Assembly (NCBI GenBank): GCA_022822855.1 | Contig: JAJDYG010000012.1 | Coordinates: 45,020 to 109,019 of the forward strand | From: Dehalococcoidia bacterium | Lineage (GTDB): Bacteria; Chloroflexota; Dehalococcoidia; Bin125 | Direction: 5' to 3' | DNA length: 64,000 nucleotides | In this document: in pieces, positions 54,579-63,206 of the stretch | Position numbering within the stretch: the stretch's first letter is position 1 | How the letters are laid out: each line of letters begins with the position of its first letter | Made by a program: the position numbers and the translations under genes | The notes under the pieces: model-generated | Seen by the model: only the letters and a program-made list of their open reading frames with translations | The model's database searches: none | Told to the model about the DNA's origin: nothing

Positions 54579-55193
54579 CTGGCCGTCAAGGATCAACGAG
54601 AACACAAAGAGCAACGCGTCAATGAAGCGATTCGCATCCGCGAGGTGCGAGTGATTGGCGCGGAGGGCGAGCAGCTCGGCATCATGCCGACGATTCAGGC
54701 CCTCGACTTGGCCCGTGCCCAGGGCCTGGACCTGGTCGAAGTCGCGCCCAACGCGCGTCCTCCCGTGGCGAAGATGCTCGACTACGGACGGTTCAAGTAC
54801 GAGCAGTCGAAGCGCGAGCGTGAAGGCCGGCGGCGCCAGAAAGGCGCGTCGCTGCATCAGATCAAGATGCGGCCGAACATCGGTCGACACGACATGGAGG
54901 CCAAGGGACGCACGGCTGCCCGTCTGTTGCGCAACGGCGACAAGGTCAAGATCTCGATCATGTTCCGCGGCCGTGAGATCACGCACCGCGACATCGGCCA
55001 CGAACGCATCCAGGAGATGCTTGAAACGCTCGAAGAGAATGACGTGCCGACGGTGATCGAGAAACCGATCTCGACCGAGGGTCGGTTCATGTCGGTGATC
55101 GTCGCTGAAGACAAGGTCAAGGCGAAAGCGCTCGCCGACGCCAAGGCCGCGGAGACCGCCGAAACCGCTGAAGCTGGCGAAGCGGCGGGCTAA
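54579..55193 (+). CDS. infC: Translation initiation factor IF-3, apparent CTG start
   Basis: A 204-residue IF-3 that prevents premature subunit joining and checks start-codon pairing. The N-domain runs NEAIRIREVRVIGAEGEQLGIM, then VAPNARPPVAKMLDYGRFKYE; the C-domain is IKMRPNIGRHDMEAKGRTA and VKISIMFRGREITH. No ATG, GTG or TTG lies in frame between the upstream stop (54534) and residue 23, which is already inside the conserved N-domain. CTG at 54579 is preceded by AAGGAG with 7-bp spacing and restores a normal N-terminus. Near-cognate starts on infC allow autoregulation in other bacteria (AUU in E. coli). It heads infC-rpmI-rplT. Confidence 0.93.
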   Translation: MAVKDQREHKEQRVNEAIRIREVRVIGAEGEQLGIMPTIQALDLARAQGLDLVEVAPNARPPVAKMLDYGRFKYEQSKREREGRRRQKGASLHQIKMRPNIGRHDMEAKGRTAARLLRNGDKVKISIMFRGREITHRDIGHERIQEMLETLEENDVPTVIEKPISTEGRFMSVIVAEDKVKAKALADAKAAETAETAEAGEAAG

Positions 55194-55325
55194 CGACTCT
55201 TCACGCTCCGTCCGACGGCCTGATTTGTGTCAGGTCTGATTGGACAGTGTCCGTTCAACTCCTAAGCTGGAGGGACGCGCCAGACTGTCGTTGTTGATGC
55301 GCGGTTGTGCTGGAGACATTCACCG

Positions 55326-55532
55326 ATGCCGAAGATGAAGACCCACAAGGGCGCGGCCAAGCGGTTCCGGATCACGCGCAATGGCAAAGTGATGCGGATG
55401 AAGGGCTACCGAGGCCACAACAAACAGAAGAAGAACAAGCGCACCCTGCGCGCGCAGGGCCGCATGCACGAAGTCAAGAACCTCGGCAATCAGAAGCGAG
55501 TCAAGCGGCTGCTGCCCTACGGCTCCCCCTGA
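55326..55532 (+). CDS. rpmI: 50S ribosomal protein L35
   Basis: A 68-residue, very basic protein beginning MPKMKTHKGAAKRFRITRNG, the standard L35 start, and continuing HNKQKKNKRTLRAQ and a Leu-Pro-Tyr end. The ATG at 55326 is used; the seven codons before it are not part of L35. The 132-bp gap after infC has no recognisable L20-type leader that I could confirm. It is followed 26 bp later by rplT. Confidence 0.96.
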   Translation: MPKMKTHKGAAKRFRITRNGKVMRMKGYRGHNKQKKNKRTLRAQGRMHEVKNLGNQKRVKRLLPYGSP

Positions 55533-55558
55533 ACCCGATCAGAACAGGAACCTGAACC

Positions 55559-55909
55559 ATGCCACGAGTCAAGGGCGGCCCGCGCGAACGTCGCCGACAC
55601 AAGAAAGTCCTCAAGCAGACCAAGGGCCATCACGGCGTACGTAACCGCCTCTACCGGCGTGCGTCCGAATCGCGCCTGCACGCCCTCTCCTACGCCTACG
55701 CGCACCGGCGTGAGCGCAAGGGAGACATGCGCCGCCTGTGGATCCAGCGGATCAATGCCGCGGCCCGCCTCAACGGCACCACTTACAGCCGGTTGATCCA
55801 TGCTCTGAAGCAGGCCGAGATCGAGATCGACCGAAAGGTCCTCGCGGAGATGGCTCTGCACGATCCGGAAGGGTTCACTGCGGTCGTCGAACAGGCCAAG
55901 GCGGCCTAG
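55559..55909 (+). CDS. rplT: 50S ribosomal protein L20
   Basis: A 116-residue L20, an early-assembly 23S rRNA-binding protein. It starts MPRVKGGPRERRRHKKVLKQ and contains RRLWIQRINAAARLNGTTYSR and LAEMALHDPEGF, all typical. It is the last gene of infC-rpmI-rplT and is followed by a strong terminator hairpin at 55935. In several bacteria L20 represses this operon; whether it does here is not visible. Confidence 0.97.
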   Translation: MPRVKGGPRERRRHKKVLKQTKGHHGVRNRLYRRASESRLHALSYAYAHRRERKGDMRRLWIQRINAAARLNGTTYSRLIHALKQAEIEIDRKVLAEMALHDPEGFTAVVEQAKAA

Positions 55910-55934
55910 CCTCGGATTCCGCCAGATACAACGG

Positions 55935-55969
55935 CGCCCGGCATCGCTCTTCCCTGAGCGAGCCGGGCG
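55935..55969 (+). terminator. Rho-independent-type terminator after rplT
   Basis: A long stem: CGCCCGGC plus TCGCTC, loop TTCCCT, then GAGCGA plus GCCGGGCG, with one unpaired A, followed by TTCTCGT. It lies 25 bp after the rplT stop and 29 bp before the convergent gene's stop, so it may serve both strands. Confidence 0.8.
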
Positions 55970-55997
55970 TTCTCGTCGGGTTGTCGACTGGCTCCGT

Positions 55998-56513
55998 CTA
56001 GATTCCGGATGCCAGGGCGGGCGTGCCGCTGGAGTCGGCGGCGAGTTCTGCGTCGTCGCCCTCGGGCAGATGCTCAAGCAGCCAATCGCCCGCATCGTGA
56101 TCGCGCAGCCAGGGCAGGACCTCGGTCAGCGCCGAGAACTCGCGCAAGTGCAGCGCGTTCTTGATCACGTCGAACTCGATCTCGCGATTGCGTTCGGACC
56201 ATTCCGCCGGCAAGTCGATGTGCGCGTCGACAAACGCGCGCGCCGCAACTCTCGCCTCTTCCACCTCGAGCTTGAGGTAGGCGCGGAGGCGTCGAGCAAC
56301 CAGTTCATGGGCAACCTCGACCGACGCGGCGCCCTCACGCCGCGCCAGGGCGCGCATCACGCGGCGCAGCTCGATCGGCGGCAAGGCGGTCGCGTCGTAC
56401 AGGGCCGCAGCCAGCTGGATGTGGTCACCGGCGTCATTGAGCCGATGGGTCAGATCTCCCAGATCGAAGGCGCTCCCATAGTTTTCAGACAGGTTCGGAT
56501 GCACGTAGGTCAT
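55998..56513 (-). CDS. Hypothetical protein behind a CIRCE-like operator
   Basis: A 171-residue, mostly helical acidic protein, family not recognised. It opens MTYVHPNLSENYGSAFDLGDL, contains LRRVMRALARREGAASVEVAHELVARRL and ends in an acidic, Ala-rich tail. The ATG at 56513 has AAGGAAG about 7 bp upstream. Thirty-eight bases before it is an inverted repeat of exact CIRCE geometry (56553-56579), so control by HrcA and heat stress is expected. It is not GroES, GroEL, DnaK, GrpE or Hsp20. It could be a stress protein or a client-specific factor; this is inference. pheT ends 61 bp upstream of the operator. Confidence 0.75.
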   Translation of the reverse strand: MTYVHPNLSENYGSAFDLGDLTHRLNDAGDHIQLAAALYDATALPPIELRRVMRALARREGAASVEVAHELVARRLRAYLKLEVEEARVAARAFVDAHIDLPAEWSERNREIEFDVIKNALHLREFSALTEVLPWLRDHDAGDWLLEHLPEGDDAELAADSSGTPALASGI

Positions 56514-56552
56514 ATCAGCTTCCTTCCGTGTCAAATGTCCTCAGTCCCAATT

Positions 56553-56579
56553 TTGGCACTCTCAAGGGAGGAGTGCCAA
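56553..56579 (-). promoter_or_regulatory. CIRCE-like operator (HrcA site)
   Basis: TTGGCACTC, nine bases, then GAGTGCCAA. The canonical CIRCE is TTAGCACTC-N9-GAGTGCTAA. Each arm matches 8 of 9 bases, and the one difference is changed symmetrically in both arms, as expected for a dimeric repressor site. The repeat extends one more base pair on each side. It lies between pheT and the start of the 55998-56513 gene. Confidence 0.85.
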
Positions 56580-56640
56580 ATCCAAGGATCGACGTAAGGA
56601 ACAGGTCAGACAACCACGCAACAGAAACGGGATGTGGAGC

Positions 56641-59052
56641 TTACGAGTCGCGAAGCGTCGCGCCGAACTGGGACTGCAACCGGCGGACGATGCCACGCCT
56701 TGCCTTCTCTACGTCTTTGTCGGTCAGAGTCCGATCAGGGGAGCGGTAGTGGACGCGGAAAGCCAGCGACTTCGACCCTTCGGGTATCTGGTCGCCTGTG
56801 TAGATATCGAACAACTCGACCGTCTCCACCAACCCGTTACCGGCAATCGCGCTGGCAAGCTCGCCTGCCGGGGTCGCCGCGTCGACGATCAACGCCAGGT
56901 CCTCCACGGCCGAGGGGTACACCGACGGCGACGCGACGGTCACGGACTCGCGCATCAGTGGCGCAAGCTTGGCGATTGACAGTTCCAGCGCGTACACGTC
57001 GCCTTCGACTCCGAACTGCATCGCGACACCGGGCGACACCTTGCCGAGCACTCCGACCTGCTTGCCTCGCAGACTGACGGTCGCCGACTGCCCGCCGACC
57101 AATGCAGCATCGTTCGCATCGGCAGCGAGTTCGAGCACGACTCCAAGCCCTGCTCCCAACTGCTCCAGCACTCCCTTGGCGTCGTAGAAGTCGAGCGGGC
57201 GCGTCTCTTCTCCATGAACAGACCCGAGCGACTCGCCGCCGAGCAGGGCCAGGACCATCCGCTCTTCGGTCGGCTGACGACCCGGATTCGGCTTGAAGGT
57301 CTTGCCGACTTCGTACAGACCCAGGCCGCCCCGAGCCTCGCGCTGATTCGACGCAAACGTCTGAAAGCCCCAGGGGCGCAAACTGGGTCGCATACGATCC
57401 CGCGCCGCGTTCATGGGATTCTGAAGCTGCACAGAAGCGACGTTGGCCGTTGAGTCGCCTGAGGTTGATGCGAGTTCGTCCGCTCCGACAGCCGCGTACG
57501 TGATGATCTCGCGCAGACCCAGGCTGGTCAGGATGTCTCGGATGCGCTCGCCCAGGATTCGCTCAGGGTCGATATCCGGGTCGGGGACTGCGCCCGGCAG
57601 CGGCTCCGACGGGAGGTTGTCGTAGCCGAGGATCCGGCCGATCTCTTCGACCACATCGTCGGCCACGTTGATGTCGGAGCGCCAGGGCGGACAACTGACC
57701 GCATAGCGGTCGGGCGGCAACCAGCGATTGGAGATCCCCAACGCACCGAGGATGCCGCGAACCTCTTCGACGCTGGGCTGCACCGCGAGAATCTGCTCGA
57801 TTCGTCGCTGCGTGACGACCACTTGCGGACTGTGGGACTTACCCGGATACGCGTCGACGATGCCCGCGTCGGCAACCCCACCGGAGGTTTCGATGATCAA
57901 CGCCGCGGCTCGGCGAGCCGCCAGTTCGGCCAGTTCCGGGTTGAGTGACTTCTCGAACCGTCGGCTCGCCTCGGTTCCCGATTCCGTATGCCGAGCCCGG
58001 CTGCGCCGGATCGATGCTTCCTGGAAGTTGGCCGTCTCCAGCAGAATCGTCGTCGTCGAGTCCGAGATCTCCGACTCGGCCCCACCCATGATGCCGGCCA
58101 GCGCCACCGCCCGATCGGCGTCGGCGATCACGAGGTCGTCCGGCTCCAACTTCAGCTCGGAGCCGTCCAGCAGCTCCAATTGCTCACCTCGCCGCGCGCG
58201 TCTCACGACGATTCGGCCCTCTCGCAGAATCTCGTAATCGAACGCGTGCAGCGGCTGGCCCCATTCGAGCATGACGTAGTTGGTCACGTCGACGATGTTG
58301 TTGATCGGCCGCATCCCCGCCGATGACAGCGCGTCCTGCATCCACTGCGGCGACGCTCCAACGTTGACGCCATCGATCACGATCGCCGTGTAGCGCGGAC
58401 AGCCTTCAGCGTCCTCAATCGCGACGCTCGTCCGATCTTCAGCAATCCTCGACGACTCGGGATAGCTGGATGCAGGCTCACGCACCGCGCCGCCGGTCAA
58501 CGCTGCGACCTCCCGAGCGATTCCGAGGATCGAGAAGTGATCCGGCCGATTCGGAGTCGGTTTGATGTCAAGCACCACGTCGCCGAGCACGTCGGCCAGC
58601 GGCGTTCCGAGTGCGGCATCGGTGCTCAACTCGAGGATGCCCTCGTGCTCGTCCGACAGGCCGAGCTCACGCTCGGAGCAGACCATGCCCAGCGAGGTCA
58701 CACCGCGAATCTTGCCCTTGCGCAGTTTGCGCGGCTCTCTCGTACCGGGGTCGATCAGTTGCGCGCCCACCTGGGCAAACGCGATCTTCTGGCCTTGCGC
58801 GAGATTCGGAGCGCCGCAGACGACCTGCAGCGGCTCCTCGGCCCCGAAGTCGACCGTCGCCAGACGCAGACGGTCGGCGTTGGGATGCTGCTCCACAGCG
58901 GCGACCCGTCCAACGACGACGTTCTCCCACTCGCCGCCGCTGCGCTTGATCGATTCGACCTCCGCGCCGGCCATGCTCAGCCGATGGGCAAGCTCATCGA
59001 CGGACATGTCCCAGTCGACGTACTCCGCCAGCCACTTCAGGGGAACATCCAT
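56641..59052 (-). CDS. pheT: Phenylalanyl-tRNA synthetase beta chain
   Basis: An 803-residue PheRS beta subunit. The EMAP/tRNA-binding OB fold is at the N-terminus (VVVGRVAAVEQHPNADRLRL, VVCGAPNLAQGQKIAFAQ), followed by the B3/B4 editing region (LDIKPTPNRPDHFSILGIAREVAALTGG), B5, a class II-like fold and the C-terminal anticodon-binding FDX-ACB domain (FDIYTGDQIPEGSKSLAFRVHYRSPDRTLTDKDVEK). Full length. Its ATG overlaps the pheS stop by one base. It charges tRNA-Phe as alpha2beta2 with PheS. Confidence 0.97.
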   Translation of the reverse strand: MDVPLKWLAEYVDWDMSVDELAHRLSMAGAEVESIKRSGGEWENVVVGRVAAVEQHPNADRLRLATVDFGAEEPLQVVCGAPNLAQGQKIAFAQVGAQLIDPGTREPRKLRKGKIRGVTSLGMVCSERELGLSDEHEGILELSTDAALGTPLADVLGDVVLDIKPTPNRPDHFSILGIAREVAALTGGAVREPASSYPESSRIAEDRTSVAIEDAEGCPRYTAIVIDGVNVGASPQWMQDALSSAGMRPINNIVDVTNYVMLEWGQPLHAFDYEILREGRIVVRRARRGEQLELLDGSELKLEPDDLVIADADRAVALAGIMGGAESEISDSTTTILLETANFQEASIRRSRARHTESGTEASRRFEKSLNPELAELAARRAAALIIETSGGVADAGIVDAYPGKSHSPQVVVTQRRIEQILAVQPSVEEVRGILGALGISNRWLPPDRYAVSCPPWRSDINVADDVVEEIGRILGYDNLPSEPLPGAVPDPDIDPERILGERIRDILTSLGLREIITYAAVGADELASTSGDSTANVASVQLQNPMNAARDRMRPSLRPWGFQTFASNQREARGGLGLYEVGKTFKPNPGRQPTEERMVLALLGGESLGSVHGEETRPLDFYDAKGVLEQLGAGLGVVLELAADANDAALVGGQSATVSLRGKQVGVLGKVSPGVAMQFGVEGDVYALELSIAKLAPLMRESVTVASPSVYPSAVEDLALIVDAATPAGELASAIAGNGLVETVELFDIYTGDQIPEGSKSLAFRVHYRSPDRTLTDKDVEKARRGIVRRLQSQFGATLRDS

Positions 59053-60059
59053 CAGGCGCTCCCCCGGAACTGGTCGAACTCACTCAGAAAGCGGATGTCG
59101 TTGCGGTAGAAGTGGCGGATGTCCCGAACCCCGTAGCGAAGCATGGCCACGCGCTCGACGCCCATACCAAACGCGAAACCGGTGAATCGATCCGGGTCCA
59201 GCCCGGCATCCTCGATGATCTCGGGATGGACCATGCCGCAACCCAGCACTTCCAGCCAGTCGCCCTGCCAACGGACGCCCAGCTCCGCCCCGGGCTCGAC
59301 GAAGGGGAAGTAGTCGCAACGGAAACGCGTCTCGATCTCTGCGCCGAACACCCGCCGAACGAACGCTTCCAGCGTTCCCTTGAGATGCGCGAACGAGAGA
59401 TCTTCGTCGATCACCAACCCCTCGATCTGGGTCAGCATCCATTCATGCGTCGCGTCCGTCGCCTCGTAGCGATAGCAAGTGCCGGGAACGATCACTCGGA
59501 TCGGCGGTTGCCGCCGCTCGAGGTAACGAATCTGCATCGGCGAGGTGTGCGTTCTCAGCAACTGCCGGGGACCACCGCTCCCGTCGTCCGCCACCCACAT
59601 GGTGTCCCACATGTCCCTCGCCGGGTGTCCCGCCGGAATCCGCAGCCGATCAAAGTTGTACTCCTCCAGCTCGACATCCGGACCCTCAACGACATCGAAC
59701 CCCATGTCGCGGAAGGTGCGCTCCATCATCCGGCGCGTCAGCGTGATCGGATGCAGCGATCCCATCGGCGGACGCCGTCCCGGCAACGTAACGTCAAGCG
59801 CGGGACCATCCGATGCTGCCGCAAGCAGTTCCGCCCGGCGAGCGGTCACTGCGTCTTCCAGCTCACCCTTGAGACGGTTCGCACCCGCCCCGATCAAGGG
59901 CCGTTCTTCGGCCGGCAGGTCTCTGACGCCGCGCAGCACGGCCGTCAGCCGACCTCTGCGACCTAGCCACTCCACCCGCCAGGAATCCAGCCCCGCCTCG
60001 TCGCCCGCCTCGGCGAGCGACGCCCGCGCCTCCGCCTCCAGCGCCTCTAGATCAACCAC
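59052..60059 (-). CDS. pheS: Phenylalanyl-tRNA synthetase alpha chain
   Basis: A 335-residue catalytic subunit. The N-terminal coiled coil is followed by the class II core: TLPGRRPPMGSLHPITLTRRMME, VVEGPDVELEEYNFDRL, motif 2 region PGTCYRYEATDATHEWMLTQIEGLVID and motif 3 GFAFGMGVERVAMLRYG. It is divergent from the Lrp-like gene, with 192 bp between starts. No T-box specifier or terminator-antiterminator could be recognised upstream. Confidence 0.97.
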   Translation of the reverse strand: MVDLEALEAEARASLAEAGDEAGLDSWRVEWLGRRGRLTAVLRGVRDLPAEERPLIGAGANRLKGELEDAVTARRAELLAAASDGPALDVTLPGRRPPMGSLHPITLTRRMMERTFRDMGFDVVEGPDVELEEYNFDRLRIPAGHPARDMWDTMWVADDGSGGPRQLLRTHTSPMQIRYLERRQPPIRVIVPGTCYRYEATDATHEWMLTQIEGLVIDEDLSFAHLKGTLEAFVRRVFGAEIETRFRCDYFPFVEPGAELGVRWQGDWLEVLGCGMVHPEIIEDAGLDPDRFTGFAFGMGVERVAMLRYGVRDIRHFYRNDIRFLSEFDQFRGSA

Positions 60060-60171
60060 AGCCGACTTCCATCACTGAGCATTCGGAGATACGCCAAGTA
60101 TCGTACTCGCCGCCCGTCGACCGCTGAACGACCACAGTCACGCGGATAGTAAACTTGGCCCATCTTGTCCG

Positions 60172-60237
60172 GCGTTGCGCAGAGCGCACAATCGCGTTGC
60201 GCAGAGCGCACAATCTCGTCGCGCGGAGCGCACAATC
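60172..60237 (+). repeat. Three 22-bp tandem direct repeats with palindromic core
   Basis: Two identical 22-bp units (60172-60193, 60194-60215: GCGTTGCGCAGAGCGCACAATC) and a third with four changes (60216-60237). Each of the first two contains the palindrome TGCGC-AGA-GCGCA. The spacing is about two helical turns. The array ends 14 bp before the start of the Lrp-like gene and lies within the pheS/Lrp-like divergent gap. Confidence 0.85.
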
Positions 60238-60251
60238 ACGGAGCTGGAGAC

Positions 60252-60500
60252 ATGGCAGTGAAAAGCTACATCCTGATCGAGACCGAAGTGGGCACTGCCA
60301 AGCAGGTAGCCCTCTCGCTGGGAGAGATGACGCACAGCGACGGCGAAATCAAGTCGGTCGAACTCGTCACCGGGCCGTTCGACGTGATCTGCCTGGTCGA
60401 GGCTGACAATCTCGAGCAACTTGGCAGTTGCATCACCGACTCAATCCAGACTGTCGCCGGCGTCAAGCGAACGACAACCTGTCTGACCATCCAGGTCTGA
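60252..60500 (+). CDS. Stand-alone Lrp/AsnC ligand-binding (RAM) domain protein
   Basis: An 82-residue protein consisting only of the RAM domain: AVKSYILIETEVGTAKQVALSL, VTGPFDVICLVEADNLEQLG, and IQTVAGVKRTTTCLTIQ. The helix-turn-helix half of Lrp/AsnC is absent. Such short forms bind amino acids or similar effectors as oligomers and may modulate full-length relatives. The ATG at 60252 follows GGAG with short spacing and the 22-bp repeat array. moeA starts 20 bp downstream. Confidence 0.88.
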   Translation: MAVKSYILIETEVGTAKQVALSLGEMTHSDGEIKSVELVTGPFDVICLVEADNLEQLGSCITDSIQTVAGVKRTTTCLTIQV

Positions 60501-60520
60501 TCTGGAACAGCAGCCTCGAT

Positions 60521-61846
60521 ATGACCACCCAGAACAGGTCGGCGGCGCGCTCGACGGAGCCGCCCGTCGACATGCTGCCGGTCGAGGATGCGGTCGACCG
60601 CATTCTCTCCTTCTGCCGGCGACTGCCCTCCGAGACTCGCGCCATTGACGACGCGGTCGGCCAGGTCATCGCAACCGACATCACGGCCCCCTTCGACATC
60701 CCGCCCCACGACAACACGGCGATGGACGGATACGCAGTGCAGTCCGCCAGCACCGACGGCGCGACCGGGGCGACTCCGGTTCGCTTGCGCGTGATCGGCG
60801 AACTCGCCGCCGGCTACCTGTACGAGGGCGCCGTCGGAGCCGGCGAGGCCGTCAGGATTATGACCGGCGCGCCGATGCCCGATGGCGCAGACACGATCGT
60901 GCCCTTCGAGGAAACCGACGAGGTCGGACTGCGCGCGCCGGGTCAGGCGCATGAGACGATCGAGGATGTCGGAATCCTCAAGGCCGCAGGTCCCGGCAAC
61001 AACATCCGCCGCCGCGGCGAAGATGTCCGCCAGGGACAGCAGGTCCTCGACGCGGGCGCCGTGCTGCGCGGGCCTGAGGTCGCGGTCCTCGCCTCCCTCG
61101 GTGTCGCCGAGGTCGAGGTTGTTCGACGGCCGCGAGTGGCCATCCTCTCCACCGGCGACGAGCTGCTCTCTCCCGGAGACCCGCCCGCGCCGGGCAAGAT
61201 CTACGACTCCAATTCCTACGGCCTCAGCGCCCTGGTCACGCAGTACGGCGGCGAGCCCCGACGCTTCGGCATCGCCCAGGACACGATCCCCGCGCTGACC
61301 GCCAAAATCAGCGAAGCGCTCGAGTCCTGTGATCTCATCATCACCTCCGCCGGCGTCTCGCGCGGCGACTTCGACGTCGTCAAGGAAGTCCTCGCCCGCG
61401 AGGGCGCGATCGATTTCTGGACCGTCCGGATGAAGCCGGGCAAGCCGCTCGCCTTCGGCGAGTTCGAAGCTCCCAACGGTCGTCGAGTGCCGCACATCGG
61501 CCTGCCCGGCAACCCGGTCTCCTCGCTGCTCGCGTTTGAGCTGTTCGGACGTCTGGCCATCTATCAGATGATGGGCCGCGAGCCGCAGCCGCGTCCGATC
61601 GTGCGGGCGATTGCCGACGAGGACATCGTCAACACGGACTGGCGCCGCGTCTACGCGCGTGCAACGCTGAGCCAGGCCGAGGATGGCCGCTGGCATGCCC
61701 GTCTCACGGGGCCGCAGGGCAGCGGCGTGCTGACCTCAATGGCGCTCGCCAATGGCTACGCTGTGTGCCCAGAGGACCAGGAACGAGTCCACGCCGGAGA
61801 AGAGTGCGATGTGATCATGGTCGACTGGGACCACCCGCTCGACTAA
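60521..61846 (+). CDS. moeA: Molybdopterin molybdotransferase
   Basis: A 441-residue MoeA, which inserts molybdate into adenylated molybdopterin. Conserved: PPHDNTAMDGYAV near the start, GEAVRIMTGAPMPDGADTIVPFEE, the AILSTGDELLSPGD strand-loop, SAGVSRGDFDVVKEVL and GLPGNPVSSLLAFELF. The ATG at 60521 gives the usual short lead before the first domain. Length is normal. It lies between the RAM-domain gene and the P450. No other Mo-cofactor gene or molybdoenzyme is in the window. Confidence 0.95.
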   Translation: MTTQNRSAARSTEPPVDMLPVEDAVDRILSFCRRLPSETRAIDDAVGQVIATDITAPFDIPPHDNTAMDGYAVQSASTDGATGATPVRLRVIGELAAGYLYEGAVGAGEAVRIMTGAPMPDGADTIVPFEETDEVGLRAPGQAHETIEDVGILKAAGPGNNIRRRGEDVRQGQQVLDAGAVLRGPEVAVLASLGVAEVEVVRRPRVAILSTGDELLSPGDPPAPGKIYDSNSYGLSALVTQYGGEPRRFGIAQDTIPALTAKISEALESCDLIITSAGVSRGDFDVVKEVLAREGAIDFWTVRMKPGKPLAFGEFEAPNGRRVPHIGLPGNPVSSLLAFELFGRLAIYQMMGREPQPRPIVRAIADEDIVNTDWRRVYARATLSQAEDGRWHARLTGPQGSGVLTSMALANGYAVCPEDQERVHAGEECDVIMVDWDHPLD

Positions 61847-61880
61847 CTCAATCGCGGTAGCAGAAGGAATCGAGCCGAAC

Positions 61881-63206
61881 ATGTCAGTCGCCACCACTCT
61901 CCGTTCAGTGATCGCCCCGGTCTATATCAAGGCCAGGCTGGCCCAGGAAAAGCTGCAATCCGGAGTCGTCTGGTACCCGCTCGATCCCAACTTCATCGCC
62001 AATCCCTACCCCACCTACAAGGAACTGCGCGAGCGCGATCCGTTCCATCCCAGCCCGTTGACCAAGGCGCTCGTGATCTCCAAGTACGACGACGTCGACG
62101 CCGTCCTGCGCAACTACAAGGTGTTCTCCAACAACCGAGGCCCTGTTGGTACTCGAAACCGCCGCAACATTGGCGAGCAGATTGAGAACGAGTTGCAGCC
62201 CTCGATGCTCTCGCTCGATCCGCCCGACCACACCCGTCTGCGCGGACTCGTCAGCCGCGCCTTCACCCCGCGCCAGGTCGCCAAGATGGAAGACCACATC
62301 CGCGCCACGGCGCACGCCCTGCTGGACGAAGTCGAAGGCGAGAACGAGTTCGACCTGATGGCCAACCTCGCCGCCCTGCTGCCGACCGTCGTGATCGCCG
62401 AGATGATTGGCGTGCCGACCAGGGATCGCCAGCAGTTCAAGGAATGGTCGGATCGATTCGCCCGAGTCCTGGAACCCAACCTGTCGCAGGACGAACTGGC
62501 CGGAGTCTTTGACACCGCCAAGCTCTTCGACGAGTACTTCAAGGGCATCGTCGCCGAGCACCGCGACGAACCGCGCGACGACCTCGTCTCCCGCTTGATC
62601 GAGGCGGAAGAGGAAGGCGACAAGCTCAGCGAAGACGAGATGATCGTCACCCTCAGGTTGCTGCTGGTCGCCGGCAACGAGACGACCACCAATCTGATCG
62701 GCAACGGTCTCAAAGCCCTCCTCGAACATCCCGACCAGCTTGAGTTACTGCGTCAGCGGCCGGAACTGATCGACAACGCCATCGAGGAGCTGCTGCGCTA
62801 CGACTCGCCCGTCCAGGTCGACGGTCGCACCGTCCTGGACGAGTTCCAGATCGACCGCCACACGCTGAAACCCGGCCGCCCGGTCTCCCTCCTGATCGGC
62901 GGAGCCAACCGCGACCCGGAGGAGTTCAGCGACCCCGAGGTCCTGGACATCACCCGCGAGGACGCCGGCAACATCTCCTTCGGACGAGGCATCCACCACT
63001 GCCTCGGCGCGCCTCTGGCCCGACTCGAGGGAAAGATCGCCTTCGAAGCCCTGCTGGAGCGCTTCGGCGACATCCAGTTCGGGACGCGCACGCCGGAGTA
63101 CAAGCAGAACATCGTCCTCAGAGGTCTCAAGCACCTCGACATCCGGGTCGAGCGAGCCGCCGCCCAACCCCTCGCCACCCCAACCGCAGAAGCCGCCGCA
63201 GACTAA
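61881..63206 (+). CDS. Cytochrome P450
   Basis: A 441-residue soluble bacterial P450. Motifs: I-helix oxygen-activation AGNETTTNLIGNG, K-helix ExxR in EELLRYDSPVQVDGRT, and the heme-binding FGRGIHHCLGAPLARLEGK, with Cys as the axial ligand. The Glu-Thr pair (ETT) replaces the more common Asp-Thr. The overall pattern is like CYP107-type hydroxylases of small hydrophobic molecules, but the substrate is unknown. No ferredoxin or reductase is beside it, so electron partners must come from elsewhere. It follows moeA by 34 bp and is the last gene before the repeat array. Confidence 0.95.
   Translation: MSVATTLRSVIAPVYIKARLAQEKLQSGVVWYPLDPNFIANPYPTYKELRERDPFHPSPLTKALVISKYDDVDAVLRNYKVFSNNRGPVGTRNRRNIGEQIENELQPSMLSLDPPDHTRLRGLVSRAFTPRQVAKMEDHIRATAHALLDEVEGENEFDLMANLAALLPTVVIAEMIGVPTRDRQQFKEWSDRFARVLEPNLSQDELAGVFDTAKLFDEYFKGIVAEHRDEPRDDLVSRLIEAEEEGDKLSEDEMIVTLRLLLVAGNETTTNLIGNGLKALLEHPDQLELLRQRPELIDNAIEELLRYDSPVQVDGRTVLDEFQIDRHTLKPGRPVSLLIGGANRDPEEFSDPEVLDITREDAGNISFGRGIHHCLGAPLARLEGKIAFEALLERFGDIQFGTRTPEYKQNIVLRGLKHLDIRVERAAAQPLATPTAEAAAD

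Noticed and set aside
55194..55325. Possible L20 leader between infC and rpmI
   Set aside because: No pairing that mimics the L20 binding site could be confirmed by eye.
60060..60171. T-box leader for pheST
   Set aside because: No T-box sequence, specifier loop or terminator was found in the 192-bp divergent gap.
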